A stretch of DNA of 35,669 bases from Bacteroidales bacterium (GCA_029983675.1 JASBYY010000032.1:1-35669); one strand, 5' to 3'. Positions 9,023-17,819 are shown, counted from the stretch's first letter. The notes: generated by a model from the letters alone, not told the origin. Program-made: numbers and translations.

Positions 9023-10120
9023 ATGAAGAAAATATTCAGAATCCTGTTTTTAACCCTTGTAGGAGTAGCCGTCGTAGCCACCTTCATCTACCTGTTCAAG
9101 CAGTCGAGACCCAAGATGAAAAGCTATGAAATCGTTGAAGCCCAGATGGGCAGCATAGAAAAGAAGTCCGTCATCACCGGACAAATCGAGCCACGCGACG
9201 AAGTGGAAGTAAAGCCTCATGTGTCGGGCATCGTCTCGCAAATCCTTAAAGAGCCAGGGCAGAGCGTCAAGCAAGGCGAAGTGATTGCCGTGGTGAAAGT
9301 CATCGCCGACGTGAGCAGCCTTTCCGCCGCCGAATCGCAGGTGCGACAAGCCAAGCTCAACTTGGACAATATTGAGAAAAGCTATCAAAGGCAAAAGAAT
9401 CTCTCGGAAAAAGGTCTGATTTCCACCGAGGAGTTTGAGAAATCCGGATTGGAATACGCCCAAGCCAAAGAGAGCTACAGCAATGCCGTTGATCAATTGG
9501 CCATACTCCGCGACGGCATCTCGCGCAATGCCGCCTCCTACAGCAACACGCAAATCAAAGCCACCATATCGGGCACCATCCTCAACATTCCGGTCAAGGT
9601 AGGCAACTCCGTCATCAGTTCCAACACCTTTAACGACGGCACCACCATTGCCACCATCGCGAACATGCGTGACATGATTTTCAAAGGCAAACTTGATGAG
9701 ACCGAAGTAGGCAAAGTGCACGAAGGCGATGCCATGACCCTTACCATTGGCGCCATGAACGAACAAAAGTTCGATGCCGTGCTCGAATACATTGCTCCCA
9801 AAGGCACTTTGGAAAACGGAGCCATCTTTTTCGAGATGAAGGCAAAAGCCATCATTCCCGAAGGAGTATCGGTGCGTGCCGGTTACTCTGCCAACGCCGA
9901 GATTGTGCTTCAGCAGGAGAAAGACCTTGTCACCGTACCCGAAAGCAGCGTGGAGTACCAAAACGACTCTACATTCGTCTATTACTGCATTTCGGAGAAA
10001 CACCCGCAGGAGTTCAAACGCCGCCCTATCGAAGTCGGACTGTCCGACGGTATTCGCATCGCTGTAAAATCCGGTCTCAATGCCGGTGATAAAATCCGTG
10101 GAAATGAAAAACAAGAATGA
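9023..10120 (+). CDS. MacA-like periplasmic adaptor (HlyD/RND-MFP family)
   Basis: This 365-residue membrane-fusion protein joins the inner-membrane permeases to the outer-membrane channel. An N-terminal anchor (residues 5-25) is followed by a lipoyl/barrel-sandwich half (VKPHVSGIVSQILKEPGQSVKQGE). A coiled-coil hairpin follows at roughly 95-175, rich in Gln, Glu and Lys. The second lipoyl half is IKATISGTILNIPVKVGNSV, and a beta-barrel and membrane-proximal domain complete the protein. It starts 45 bases after the second permease and ends one base before the TolC-like gene, so tight co-translation is likely. Confidence 0.92.
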   Translation: MKKIFRILFLTLVGVAVVATFIYLFKQSRPKMKSYEIVEAQMGSIEKKSVITGQIEPRDEVEVKPHVSGIVSQILKEPGQSVKQGEVIAVVKVIADVSSLSAAESQVRQAKLNLDNIEKSYQRQKNLSEKGLISTEEFEKSGLEYAQAKESYSNAVDQLAILRDGISRNAASYSNTQIKATISGTILNIPVKVGNSVISSNTFNDGTTIATIANMRDMIFKGKLDETEVGKVHEGDAMTLTIGAMNEQKFDAVLEYIAPKGTLENGAIFFEMKAKAIIPEGVSVRAGYSANAEIVLQQEKDLVTVPESSVEYQNDSTFVYYCISEKHPQEFKRRPIEVGLSDGIRIAVKSGLNAGDKIRGNEKQE

Positions 10121-10121
10121 C

Positions 10122-11435
10122 ATGAAACACTTCTTCTCATTACTAATGGTGCTGTCGGTCCTCACCATTCAAGCCCAGCCGACATGGACATTGGATGCCT
10201 GCATCAATTATGCCCTCGAACACAATCTTGACATGAAAAAAAGCGGTCTTGCCATGCAGCAAGCCGAGTACCAATTTCAGTCCAGCCGGTATGCATGGCT
10301 GCCGAAAATCAGCGCCCATGCGGGAGAATATCTTGGATTCGGCCAATCACCCTCTTATACAGGCGTTTATATACCCGACAACTCTTCTTCCTCTTCCTTT
10401 GGCGCCAACGTTTCGCTACCACTCTTTCAAGGGTTGAATCTTTACCATACGGCCAAAGCCGATGCCTTGAACCTGCAAGCCGCCCAAAAGGATAAGGAAG
10501 CTGCCATCATTAATCTTAAACTCAATGTGATGGCTTTTTACATGCAAGTGCTTTACAGCAAAGAAAAACTTGAGATGGCAAGCGAACAGGTGAAACTCTC
10601 GGAGCTACAGTTGGATAAAACACGGCAACTCTTTGAAAACGGCCGTTTGACGGAATCGGATGTCTATGAAAGCAAGGCACAGTTGGCCAACGACAAAGCC
10701 AACCTCACCCAAGCCCAAGCCGAAAGAGATTTGAGCCTGCTCAATCTTACGCAATTACTTGAACTTGAAAACGATAAAGATTTTGATGTGGTTACTCCTG
10801 ATACCTTTTTCGAAGGACTTGACCTCCATCTCTTCAGCCCGCAAGCCACCATCGAGCAAGCCCTGCTGCACCAGCCCGTCATGGAAGCCGCCCGGTTGCG
10901 CCTGCAAAAAATGCACTATGAGCTGAAAGCCAGCAAAGCGGCTTGGTATCCGAATCTCGATTTCTATGCCAGCTATTCCAACGGTCATTACCGCTATTTC
11001 AGCGATGCCTATCCTTATACCCCCATCGCGGAACAACTGAAGCGCAACAGCAGGACACAAGTCGGGGTGTCACTCAACATTCCTATTTTCAACGGGATGC
11101 AAACCAAATACCGAGTCAAGATGTCCGAGTCAGCCATTGCCGATAGCCAACTTGAACTTGAGAACGCCGAAAAATCTTTGCGCAAAGAAATCCGGCAAGC
11201 CTATTGCAATGCCGAGGCCGCCCGGCAAAAGATGGAAGCCATGGAAAACAGCAAAGAAGCCTCGCGCATCGCCTACGAATACGCCCAAGCGGGGTTCGAG
11301 ATGGGTAAAAAGACCTTGTTGGAGCTAAACGAGACCAAAACACGCTACCAAAAGGCCCAATCCGACCTGCTGCAAGCACGATACGAATATATGTACCGCT
11401 GTAAAATCATTGGATTTTATAGGAATATGGATTAG
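10122..11435 (+). CDS. TolC-like outer-membrane efflux protein
   Basis: This 437-residue outer-membrane channel protein completes the tripartite exporter. The start at 10122 lies one base after the adaptor stop and gives a clean signal peptide (MKHFFSLLMVLSVLTIQAQP); an in-frame ATG at 10080 lies inside the adaptor gene and is less likely. Two repeats typical of the outer-membrane efflux family are visible: WTLDACINYALEHNLDMKK near the mature N-terminus and TIEQALLHQPVMEAARLRL near residue 250. Each is followed by long Ala/Gln/Glu-rich alpha-helical segments. It ends the operon. Confidence 0.92.
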   Translation: MKHFFSLLMVLSVLTIQAQPTWTLDACINYALEHNLDMKKSGLAMQQAEYQFQSSRYAWLPKISAHAGEYLGFGQSPSYTGVYIPDNSSSSSFGANVSLPLFQGLNLYHTAKADALNLQAAQKDKEAAIINLKLNVMAFYMQVLYSKEKLEMASEQVKLSELQLDKTRQLFENGRLTESDVYESKAQLANDKANLTQAQAERDLSLLNLTQLLELENDKDFDVVTPDTFFEGLDLHLFSPQATIEQALLHQPVMEAARLRLQKMHYELKASKAAWYPNLDFYASYSNGHYRYFSDAYPYTPIAEQLKRNSRTQVGVSLNIPIFNGMQTKYRVKMSESAIADSQLELENAEKSLRKEIRQAYCNAEAARQKMEAMENSKEASRIAYEYAQAGFEMGKKTLLELNETKTRYQKAQSDLLQARYEYMYRCKIIGFYRNMD

Positions 11436-11622
11436 CAAACCTTATCTTCCTTGTAAGTACGCCAATGTTGGGGCATTGTTTTTCTGTTGATAAAGAGAAG
11501 CCGCTTTGATTCCGCATTGTCGTTCGGAAAAGTGTTGTCGAGAACGACATGGTACGAGATTGCTGAGGATGAAGCTGTGACAACAGCAAGAGTAATGCCT
11601 GCAGAATGACCGTTTGTTTTAC

Positions 11623-11805
11623 CCCAATTCGGTCATTAGGGTTCGTAATGATTTTTGATGGATTTTCGAGTAGATTTCGTTTTTCTTTTCGTGAAGCATA
11701 GCGGGCTATGGAAACGAAAAGAAGGACGAAAGATGCCAAAAAGACACAAAAATCATCGAACAGCAATAAAAAACCACATTCAAGCGTTCTAATGACCGAT
11801 TTGGG
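11623..11805 (+). mobile_element. 183-base MITE-like element, copy A
   Basis: The ends are inverted copies of CCCAAWTCGGTCATTAG, 17 bases with one mismatch. The element has the same length (183 bases) as a copy at 33238-33420 in opposite orientation and is closely similar throughout. A central hairpin lies at 11685-11721 (CTTTTCGTGAAGCATAG pairing with CTATGGAAACGAAAAG). The flanks TTTAC and TTTAT resemble an imperfect 5-base target duplication. No transposase is encoded. It sits between the efflux operon and the converging T9SS gene. Confidence 0.75.
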
Positions 11806-11860
11806 TTTATTCTCACGACCAAAACACGTGCGAAAACATTCAAAAAACAAATCAAAAAAA

Positions 11861-11882
11861 GAGGATGCCTTGCGACATCCTC
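11861..11882 (-). terminator. Intrinsic terminator of the B12-riboswitch-controlled T9SS gene
   Basis: Read on the minus strand just after the stop at 11895, the sequence forms the stem GAGGATG/CATCCTC with an 8-base loop, followed by a run of seven T (plus-strand A tract at 11854-11860). Confidence 0.8.
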
Positions 11883-11894
11883 CCAAAAACAAAA

Positions 11895-14800
11895 TTATAG
11901 TTTAATAAAATGGAAATGCGTTGTAAGTCGGGTCTTATCCACCAATCTGATCACATACTGACCTGATATAAGATTTTGAACATCTATCGTTTCACCGTTC
12001 AATAAACCTGCCTGAACCACTTTACCATTTTGGTCAAAAATCTGATAAGCGGCATATTTCGAGGCGCGACAAACCGTCAAGCGGTCGGTTGTAGGATTGG
12101 GATACGCCACGAACATGTCATGATTTTCATCGACAGCTTCTACTTGGTGTATGAATACCTTGATTTCGAAATCCACATGTAAGCCGTTGCTGATAGCCCT
12201 GACGGTGACAATCCCCTCAGATGCATCGGGATCCAAGCGTTCTATGGTCATTGTCTTTTCGATGATGCTGACTGACATGTTGCTCATGTTGGTATATGAA
12301 ATGACCGTATAGGTGATTTGGTCGTCGTCGTTGTCATCGTCGGTTACCACGCCCTCCAAGTCAATCTGTTTGGTCTCGGGATAGCTGTTGAAATGAATAT
12401 CTTCCACAGGATGCTGCACATAAGGCGGTTGATCACCCTGCGGAGCGACACCATAGAAATCATCCATGCAAAAATATGCAGGTGTCAACATGCCGCCCGA
12501 ATTGAACTTTGTGGATTCCAAATAGAAGGATATGGAGGCAACCTCGCCCAAAACGCTCAAATCAAACCATTCCCACGTGTTCACCACATAGTCCTGGGAG
12601 TTATCGGCAAAACGGTAATCCGCCAAATAGAAGAAAGCCGTGTCAATGGGTTGTCCGCTGGCATTTTTGCCGATGGCACCAAGCAAGAAATAATCAGGCT
12701 CGTTCCCCGAAGGACCTCCGAACGGCGTACAATAACCATCCCCTTCAAGTATAGATTGATAAGTCCACAAATTGTTGGTGACATAGCATCCGGTAACGAC
12801 ACAGGGTTCCCCGTCTATCGGAGAGACCTCGGTCGGACTTCCCATGGTATAAGCCACGGCATATTGCGAAGAGCTGTTGTAGCCGCATCCTGTGACGGCG
12901 GTGTATTGGGCATCCATCCCCGAAGTTGTAGTGTCGCTATGGTTGGAGGCTGTAAATCCGCCCCAGAAGTAGGTCTCATAGTAATTCGTGAAGTTCCACG
13001 AATGGCTGAGCATAGTATTGCTTCCTGTTGTGGCCGGTGTCCACACGCCAGTCTCTGAAAGAGAAACATCTTCAAAGTCAGCAGTTTCATTGACAACTGT
13101 CACTTCTTCGCCAGAAACGGAAACCGTCATATCCACATATTTATTATTGCTTGTGGCTCTAATAACCAAAGAGGCATTGAAAGCATCCGGAGTGACACGG
13201 ACAAGATTCAAAAGTCGGTTTTGAACGCCTGCTGTGATGGCTTCGGGGCATGACTGCACGCTAAGCACCATGTCTTCATTCGGGCTGTCGGGGTCATCGA
13301 AAGCATTGCTGAGGTCGAAAGAAAGCTGTTGCGGGAAAGTGGCAAAAACAACAGGCGCCAATTGATTGGCAATGACGGGGGGCAAATCCTGAGCGATGCA
13401 CTGCACATTGAAAGAGGTCGTCACGCTTTGTCCGTCGCTGGTAGCTTTCAGAGTGATGACAGCGGTGCCTCCCGTGGTAAGCAAACGCTCAATATTAAGG
13501 GTTTTCCCACTTAATGAAGTGCTTACCAAAGCTGTGTTGCTGTTGGAATCCACTACGATAACGATATCCTCATTCGGGTCATCCGGGTCGTTGAAGGTTT
13601 CGCTTAAGTCTATGGTTTGAGAGGCCGGATAGTCGTTGAAAACGATATTGCCGATAGGGTTTGCCACTACAGGCGGCATGTCCTCCACCATGCAATGAAC
13701 GGTAAATGAAGTTTCAACGCTTTGTCCGTTGCTGGTGGCCTTCAAGGTGATGAGGGCATCGCCTGATGTGGCGGCAAGACGTTGCACGGCAAGCGTTTTG
13801 CCATTTATGATAGCGCTTACCAATGTCGAGTTGCTATTGGAAAGCACCTCGATGACGATATTCTCATTGGGATCATCAGGATCATCGAAAGTATTGTTCA
13901 GGTTGACGGTCGTACCGGCCGGAAAAATTTCAAAAGTGATGTCTTGAACCGGGTTAGCTACGACAGGAGGCTGGTTGACGACTCCACCATACTCGTCGGC
14001 TCCGGCACAAGGTGTGTTCGTTCTGACTTCGCCGTCGATGTCGGTAGTGACATACGAAAGCGGATTGGCAAGGGTCAGCCCATCGGCAATATTGAGGTGC
14101 AGATCGGTAGGGGAAACAAAAGAAGGCGTGCAAAGGGCGGTATGGGTGTCAAAGCCTGTTCCGATTTGCCAGGCTTCCAAAGTGGCATAGTCTGTGGTTC
14201 CCAATCTTCCCACTTTTTCGCCCGTAAAGGAAATCCTGTTGTAGTCGCAGACCCGTCCCGTCACGTCGTCCGACTGATAGCGGAACACATAGCCCGGTGT
14301 CTCATTGATGAAAATATTGTTGTTGACGGTCAGGTTGGGGAAGCTCTTTTCAACGAACAGGTTGATGGCGATGCCTGTGCCCGTCATTTTTACCGTGTTG
14401 TGCGAAACGTACAGATGGCTCGTTTCATCATCCTTGACGTAGATGCCCATGCTATAATTATCGTTGGAATGAATGGAAATCATGTTGTTGCGGACGATGA
14501 TGGGGCGTTCGGCAGAACCCGTTCCGGGACGGAAAATGATGCCTTCGGCGTTCACCGTGTTCAGGTCGGCATGGATGACATTGTTCTCAACGACCGTTCC
14601 ATAATAGCTCCTGAACGCATCGATAGCCCAGTATTCCTTCACGTCCTTATCGTTCTCGAAAGTGTTGTTCCTGACTATCGCATCTTCCTGATAGGTAAGA
14701 TAAATACTCTTGAAACGCTGGTTGGAAAACGTGCAGTTTTCAATCAGCAGATGGGTGTCGTTAGGTTTTTGCCAGCCCGGGCCTTGCATATAGAAAGCGT

Positions 14801-15401
14801 AATCCCCGTATGTGAAACTGCAATTCTTAAACTGCAAATCGGAATCCAGGTTACCGACATCTTGCGATTTATCGTAGATGATATTTTGATTTTTGACATA
14901 ACCTGAACCACCATTCGGATTATCGTATCCGACAAAACGCACATTAATGAAATAGTCGCTTACTACGCCCTTGTCCAAAAACACCACATTGGCATAGTTT
15001 GTGGAGTTGGTCTGTAGGGTCATTTTTTCGAAACTGATAAAATCCGCACCATCCAAAGTGAGGGTGTTTTTCTCCAAATAACCCGCATTGCTGGTCAGCA
15101 CGACTTGCTCGTTGGTCGTTCCCATGCCCCTGAATATGATGCGTTGGTTGGCGCTCGCCCCTTCAATGGAAGGAATGGTGAGAAATTCTTCGTATGTTCC
15201 ATTGGCCACTTCAAAAACCACTTGTCCGCTGATTCCCGAAGTACTCAAGGCTTGAACGGCAGCCGTAAAAGAAGTGAAATGAGGCGATTGACCGGCATCG
15301 GCATTGATGGTGTAAGTGCCTGACATGCCGCTACCCTGCGAAAAAGCAGACGTGTGGAATGCTAATAATGTCAGCAGCAGTAAGTAAAAAGTCTTCCGCA
15401 T
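11895..15401 (-). CDS. T9SS-exported beta-helix / Ig-like / DUF4465-type protein under a cobalamin riboswitch; candidate surface B12-binding protein
   Basis: This is an 1168-residue secreted protein. Residues 1-22 are a signal peptide (MRKTFYLLLLTLLAFHTSAFSQ). About 25-470 form a right-handed parallel beta-helix, with many NN-type turns such as IVRNNMIS and LTVNNNIFIN. About 475-770 hold three Ig-like repeats, each beginning PPVV/IAN and containing DDPDDPNE-type acidic segments. About 772-982 resemble DUF4465: an ADFEDVSL start, a TNYYETYFWGGFTASNHSD segment, and later YFLLGAIGKN and WEWFDLS. About 985-1085 is a fourth Ig-like repeat and about 1095-1168 a T9SS type A sorting domain (VAYPNPTTDRLTV). 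A cobalamin riboswitch and its promoter lie directly upstream. I recall DUF4465 proteins as partners of BtuB/BtuG in Bacteroides B12 uptake loci (BtuH-like). Surface B12 capture is therefore a reasonable inference, but binding is not shown. Confidence 0.8.
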   Translation of the reverse strand: MRKTFYLLLLTLLAFHTSAFSQGSGMSGTYTINADAGQSPHFTSFTAAVQALSTSGISGQVVFEVANGTYEEFLTIPSIEGASANQRIIFRGMGTTNEQVVLTSNAGYLEKNTLTLDGADFISFEKMTLQTNSTNYANVVFLDKGVVSDYFINVRFVGYDNPNGGSGYVKNQNIIYDKSQDVGNLDSDLQFKNCSFTYGDYAFYMQGPGWQKPNDTHLLIENCTFSNQRFKSIYLTYQEDAIVRNNTFENDKDVKEYWAIDAFRSYYGTVVENNVIHADLNTVNAEGIIFRPGTGSAERPIIVRNNMISIHSNDNYSMGIYVKDDETSHLYVSHNTVKMTGTGIAINLFVEKSFPNLTVNNNIFINETPGYVFRYQSDDVTGRVCDYNRISFTGEKVGRLGTTDYATLEAWQIGTGFDTHTALCTPSFVSPTDLHLNIADGLTLANPLSYVTTDIDGEVRTNTPCAGADEYGGVVNQPPVVANPVQDITFEIFPAGTTVNLNNTFDDPDDPNENIVIEVLSNSNSTLVSAIINGKTLAVQRLAATSGDALITLKATSNGQSVETSFTVHCMVEDMPPVVANPIGNIVFNDYPASQTIDLSETFNDPDDPNEDIVIVVDSNSNTALVSTSLSGKTLNIERLLTTGGTAVITLKATSDGQSVTTSFNVQCIAQDLPPVIANQLAPVVFATFPQQLSFDLSNAFDDPDSPNEDMVLSVQSCPEAITAGVQNRLLNLVRVTPDAFNASLVIRATSNNKYVDMTVSVSGEEVTVVNETADFEDVSLSETGVWTPATTGSNTMLSHSWNFTNYYETYFWGGFTASNHSDTTTSGMDAQYTAVTGCGYNSSSQYAVAYTMGSPTEVSPIDGEPCVVTGCYVTNNLWTYQSILEGDGYCTPFGGPSGNEPDYFLLGAIGKNASGQPIDTAFFYLADYRFADNSQDYVVNTWEWFDLSVLGEVASISFYLESTKFNSGGMLTPAYFCMDDFYGVAPQGDQPPYVQHPVEDIHFNSYPETKQIDLEGVVTDDDNDDDQITYTVISYTNMSNMSVSIIEKTMTIERLDPDASEGIVTVRAISNGLHVDFEIKVFIHQVEAVDENHDMFVAYPNPTTDRLTVCRASKYAAYQIFDQNGKVVQAGLLNGETIDVQNLISGQYVIRLVDKTRLTTHFHFIKL

Positions 15402-15509
15402 AGGACGTACTTGTTTAAATGATACAATGCCGTATGCTTGGGAAGCTTTTTCCGATTGCCTTAGTCCGAAAGTCGCTTTTGTTCCCGAAAGCCTACAGAT
15501 GAATACGAC

Positions 15510-15655
15510 ACAGGCAGGTATTCTGACTTACTCACGACTTGCCGCCTTCCCATCCGGATGGGCCGGACAGTGGCTTGTTGACAAGTCATTTTGCTGAGCT
15601 CACAGCAGCGGGCACTGTTGCCGATTTGCACGGCATTCCCTTGACCTATGACACG
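15510..15655 (-). ncRNA. Cobalamin (B12) riboswitch aptamer
   Basis: Read on the minus strand, the conserved blocks occur in order. AGGTCAAGGGAATGCCGTGC is followed by AAATCGGCAACAGTGCCCGC and then TGCTGTGAGC. A variable arm with a GCCCATCCGGATGGG hairpin follows, and the aptamer closes with AGTCAGAATACCTGCCTG, the 3' strand of the P1/P3 core. This matches the AdoCbl-class aptamer core. About 105 bases separate it from the start codon at 15401; they hold GC-rich segments such as GCTTTCGGGAAC that could form the expression platform. In Bacteroidota such elements usually switch off B12 uptake genes when cobalamin is plentiful. Confidence 0.92.
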
Positions 15656-15656
15656 G

Positions 15657-15664
15657 CAAAAGTA
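15657..15664 (-). promoter_or_regulatory. -7 element of the riboswitch transcript
   Basis: TACTTTTG on the minus strand matches TAnnTTTG and places transcription start at about 15650, exactly where the aptamer begins. The -33 position holds only TTTC, so the upstream half is weak. Confidence 0.6.
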
Positions 15665-15854
15665 GTGTTTTTTTTGTTACGGAAGAAAAAAAACATCCGA
15701 TTTTGGCATAGAGGCAGATTCAAGCAGCCGCAAAATGAAAATGATTTCTATTGGAGGACTGAAATTTTATTGTATTTTAGGGTCAAAAAGCAATGCTCAT
15801 TCAGAACAAGGGGGTTGTTACGTGTACGTGTAAAACTATAATACAATCACCATC
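15665..15854. other. Intergenic stretch without a recognised gene
   Basis: This AT-rich sequence separates the riboswitch promoter from the interrupted gene at 15855. I see no gene, terminator or repeat in it. Confidence 0.5.
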
Positions 15855-16120
15855 ATGGGAAAGAAGAAACAGTATAAAAGTTCAGGTGCGAATGGGCAGC
15901 AATCCCTCTCTCCTGAAAATTACTTGAGACAATGTGCCTGAAGCCTGAAAATAGGCCCTTGCTTCGTATCGGACAGCATATTGACATCGGGAGAAGGACA
16001 AGTCATCGTCAGCCGACTTCACACCAGCGGAAGGGTGAGCGTAGCGACGTATTTGGTTGATGCTTACTGCCTCGGAGTAATAGATTCTTTATTCAAACTA
16101 CAAGCCCCACAAGACTCTTT
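15855..16120 (+). pseudogene. Conserved Bacteroidota hypothetical gene, interrupted by in-frame TGA and truncated
   Basis: ATG 15855 opens a frame MGKKKQYKSSG...ENYLRQCA that stops at a TGA (15939-15941). The same frame then continues SLKIGPCFVSDS, VIVSRLHTSG and TYLVDAYCLGVIDSLF. Together these resemble a widespread Bacteroidota protein of unknown function. As I recall it, that protein starts MGKKK, has a Leu-rich KLPL-type segment and contains YLVDxxCLGVKD. The TGA falls where a residue such as Arg (CGA) would be expected. After about 16120 the sequence no longer resembles the family and the usual C-terminal half is missing. A nonsense mutation plus 3' loss is the simplest reading. Confidence 0.6.
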
Positions 16121-16222
16121 GAAATTCCGTTGTTTTCAGAACATCAAAGATACAATTTTGAAAGCAAATCGCCATAAGGTAATTAAGCTAAAAACATTGA
16201 AAATCATCAATGTTCATCTCTT

Positions 16223-16585
16223 TTACCTTTTCTCCAACCTTTTGCTCAGCAGGGTATCGGCGGTGCTCACGGTGCGGGTGCAAGGCACGTGCAGGTCTCT
16301 CTTCAGGCCGAGACAGGTCACGGCGCCCAATTCCTTACGGAAGTCTTCGGTCAGTTCTGCCGCTTCTTTGCTGTCTTCCCCAAGAAGCACTCTTGAGGCG
16401 TATAAGGCACCGCATAACCCTTCGGGCGCCTTGCCGCCGCCTTTGCTGCGGTAGTCGCGTTCGATATCCTCATCGCTGAGCTGCGTTCTCAACTGATAGG
16501 TTTTCAAAATACACTGGGCGCAATTCCAGTTATTGGGCTGGGCGTGAAAAAACTCCAGTGCCGATTTCTTTTCCATATTCTCCAT
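16223..16585 (-). CDS. C_GCAxxG_C_C family redox-type protein
   Basis: This 120-residue cytoplasmic protein matches the family named for its cysteine pattern: NWNCAQCIL near residue 20, KGGGKAPEGLCGALYASRVLL in the middle, and AVTCLGLKRDLHVPC near the C-terminus. Members are often next to electron-transfer or metal-linked genes, but the biochemical role is not established. An alternative start three codons downstream (MEKKSALEFF) is possible. It ends about 100 bases from the interrupted gene remnant and lies upstream of no obvious partner. Confidence 0.8.
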   Translation of the reverse strand: MENMEKKSALEFFHAQPNNWNCAQCILKTYQLRTQLSDEDIERDYRSKGGGKAPEGLCGALYASRVLLGEDSKEAAELTEDFRKELGAVTCLGLKRDLHVPCTRTVSTADTLLSKRLEKR

Positions 16586-16604
16586 TTCCTTTCGATATTG
16601 GCTA

Positions 16605-16612
16605 CAAAATTA
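16605..16612 (-). promoter_or_regulatory. -7 element upstream of the C_GCAxxG_C_C gene
   Basis: TAATTTTG on the minus strand matches TAnnTTTG, 20 bases before the start codon. A second overlapping match (TATTTTTG, 16614-16621) lies just upstream, and no -33 TTG is clear. Confidence 0.4.
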
Positions 16613-16694
16613 CCAAAAATAAATCATCCGTCGCCTCCATGCAAATGCATAAACTCCGCATAACCGTTGGGGAGCAACCCGCGAACCAACCCAA

Positions 16695-17819
16695 TTAGAG
16701 TTGTTTTTTGTAAATACGTGCACGTTTGTGAAGTTTGTGGTCGAAACTGTTCCACAAGTTCTGCACACTGTTATTCACCTCCATTTCTCGTGTCGATTCA
16801 ACATACTTGATGCCGTGTTTCTTAATGCCTTGCCACATCTTATCGAAAATCATGGCATTGACACCCTTGTTCTTGTACTTATTTATTACCGCAATCAGCA
16901 ACGTGTCGAGAGTGTCGTTATGTCGCAAGGCATGTTGGATATGTAGGAAACCGAACGGAAACAGTTTTCCCTTGGCCTTTTGCAAGGCCTTCGATAGCGA
17001 TGGCAGGCAAATGCCAAACGCCACGACCTCGTTGTTCTCGTTGAGGATGACAGAAATAAAGTCGAGGTTGATATTCTTTAGGAACTGCTTTTTCAGATCC
17101 TCGCATTGTCCTTCACTGAGTTCGGAATAGCCATGCAACATGGAGTATGCCGAGTTCATGCAGGTGAAAATGCCATCGACATAATTCAGCAAATCCTGTC
17201 GAGAAAACAACTGTGCTTCATGAAGGCCATTTCTCAGCGCCACAATCTTTGAAGCATTCACAAAGCGCTCCGGAAGACTTTCGGGCACATCGATACGATA
17301 TTCCACATAGTCCATTTCCTTTTCATAACCGAGTTTCATCAGGTGGGACTCATAATATGGCGCGTTGTATTTTCCGTAAGCCGTAGGAATCTCATCGAAA
17401 CCATCGACAAGGATACCGGCCACATCAAATTCAAGGAATCCGGTCGGGCCACTAACCGTGTCCATGGCCTGTTCCTTGGCATATTGCTCCACTGCATCAA
17501 GCAAAGCTTTCGACACTTCGGCGCTATCAACAAAGTCAATCCATCCGAATCGGCATATTTTCTCCCGCACCTTTTTATTGTAGCTCCTATTGATAATGCC
17601 AGCCACACGTCCCAGCACTTTGCCATTTTCATCGTATGCAAGCCAAAACTTGCCGTCACATACCTCAAAAGCGCGGTTTTTTTTCCGGTCAAAAGTATTC
17701 ATGTCCATCGACTCGATTTGGGGAACATAATACTTGTTATCGGCATACAACGCATTCGGAAAATGCACAAACTGCTTCATTTCCTTTCTTGTAGTCGCTT
17801 CTTTTACAATCAGTTTCAT
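16695..17819 (-). CDS. GNAT-fold acyltransferase-like protein (YghO-like)
   Basis: This is a 374-residue protein with no signal peptide. It resembles the long GNAT-type proteins related to E. coli YghO: an N-terminal KQFVHFPNALYADNKYYVPQ, then ENGKVLGRVAGIINRSYN, then SGPTGFLEFDVAGILVDGFD and KYNAPYYESHLMKLGYEKEMD. The C-terminal half carries a second GNAT-like region (VAFGICLPSLSKAL, followed by INKYKNKGVNAMIFDKMW). The acyl donor and acceptor are unknown. It is the last gene of a four-gene lipid-type operon, 42 bases after the acyltransferase gene, so a lipid N-acyltransferase role is plausible. Some bacterial ceramide synthases belong to this general kind of protein, but I cannot assign that activity from sequence alone. 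Confidence 0.7.
   Translation of the reverse strand: MKLIVKEATTRKEMKQFVHFPNALYADNKYYVPQIESMDMNTFDRKKNRAFEVCDGKFWLAYDENGKVLGRVAGIINRSYNKKVREKICRFGWIDFVDSAEVSKALLDAVEQYAKEQAMDTVSGPTGFLEFDVAGILVDGFDEIPTAYGKYNAPYYESHLMKLGYEKEMDYVEYRIDVPESLPERFVNASKIVALRNGLHEAQLFSRQDLLNYVDGIFTCMNSAYSMLHGYSELSEGQCEDLKKQFLKNINLDFISVILNENNEVVAFGICLPSLSKALQKAKGKLFPFGFLHIQHALRHNDTLDTLLIAVINKYKNKGVNAMIFDKMWQGIKKHGIKYVESTREMEVNNSVQNLWNSFDHKLHKRARIYKKQL

Noticed and set aside
9050..10168. 372-residue frame antisense to the MacA-like adaptor
   Set aside because: It is a shadow of a well-supported gene, with the Gly/Val/His-rich composition typical of antisense frames.
11461..11495. Possible terminator after the TolC-like gene (CAATG/CATTG stem then a T run)
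   Set aside because: The stem is only five base pairs with a G-rich loop; too weak to call.
12318..14906. Long plus-strand frames inside the DUF4465-type gene
   Set aside because: The minus-strand gene has signal peptide, repeats, sorting domain, terminator and riboswitch; the plus-strand frames have none of these.
17339..17692. Frames inside the GNAT and acyltransferase genes on either strand
   Set aside because: They are shadows of genes supported by family motifs and operon structure.
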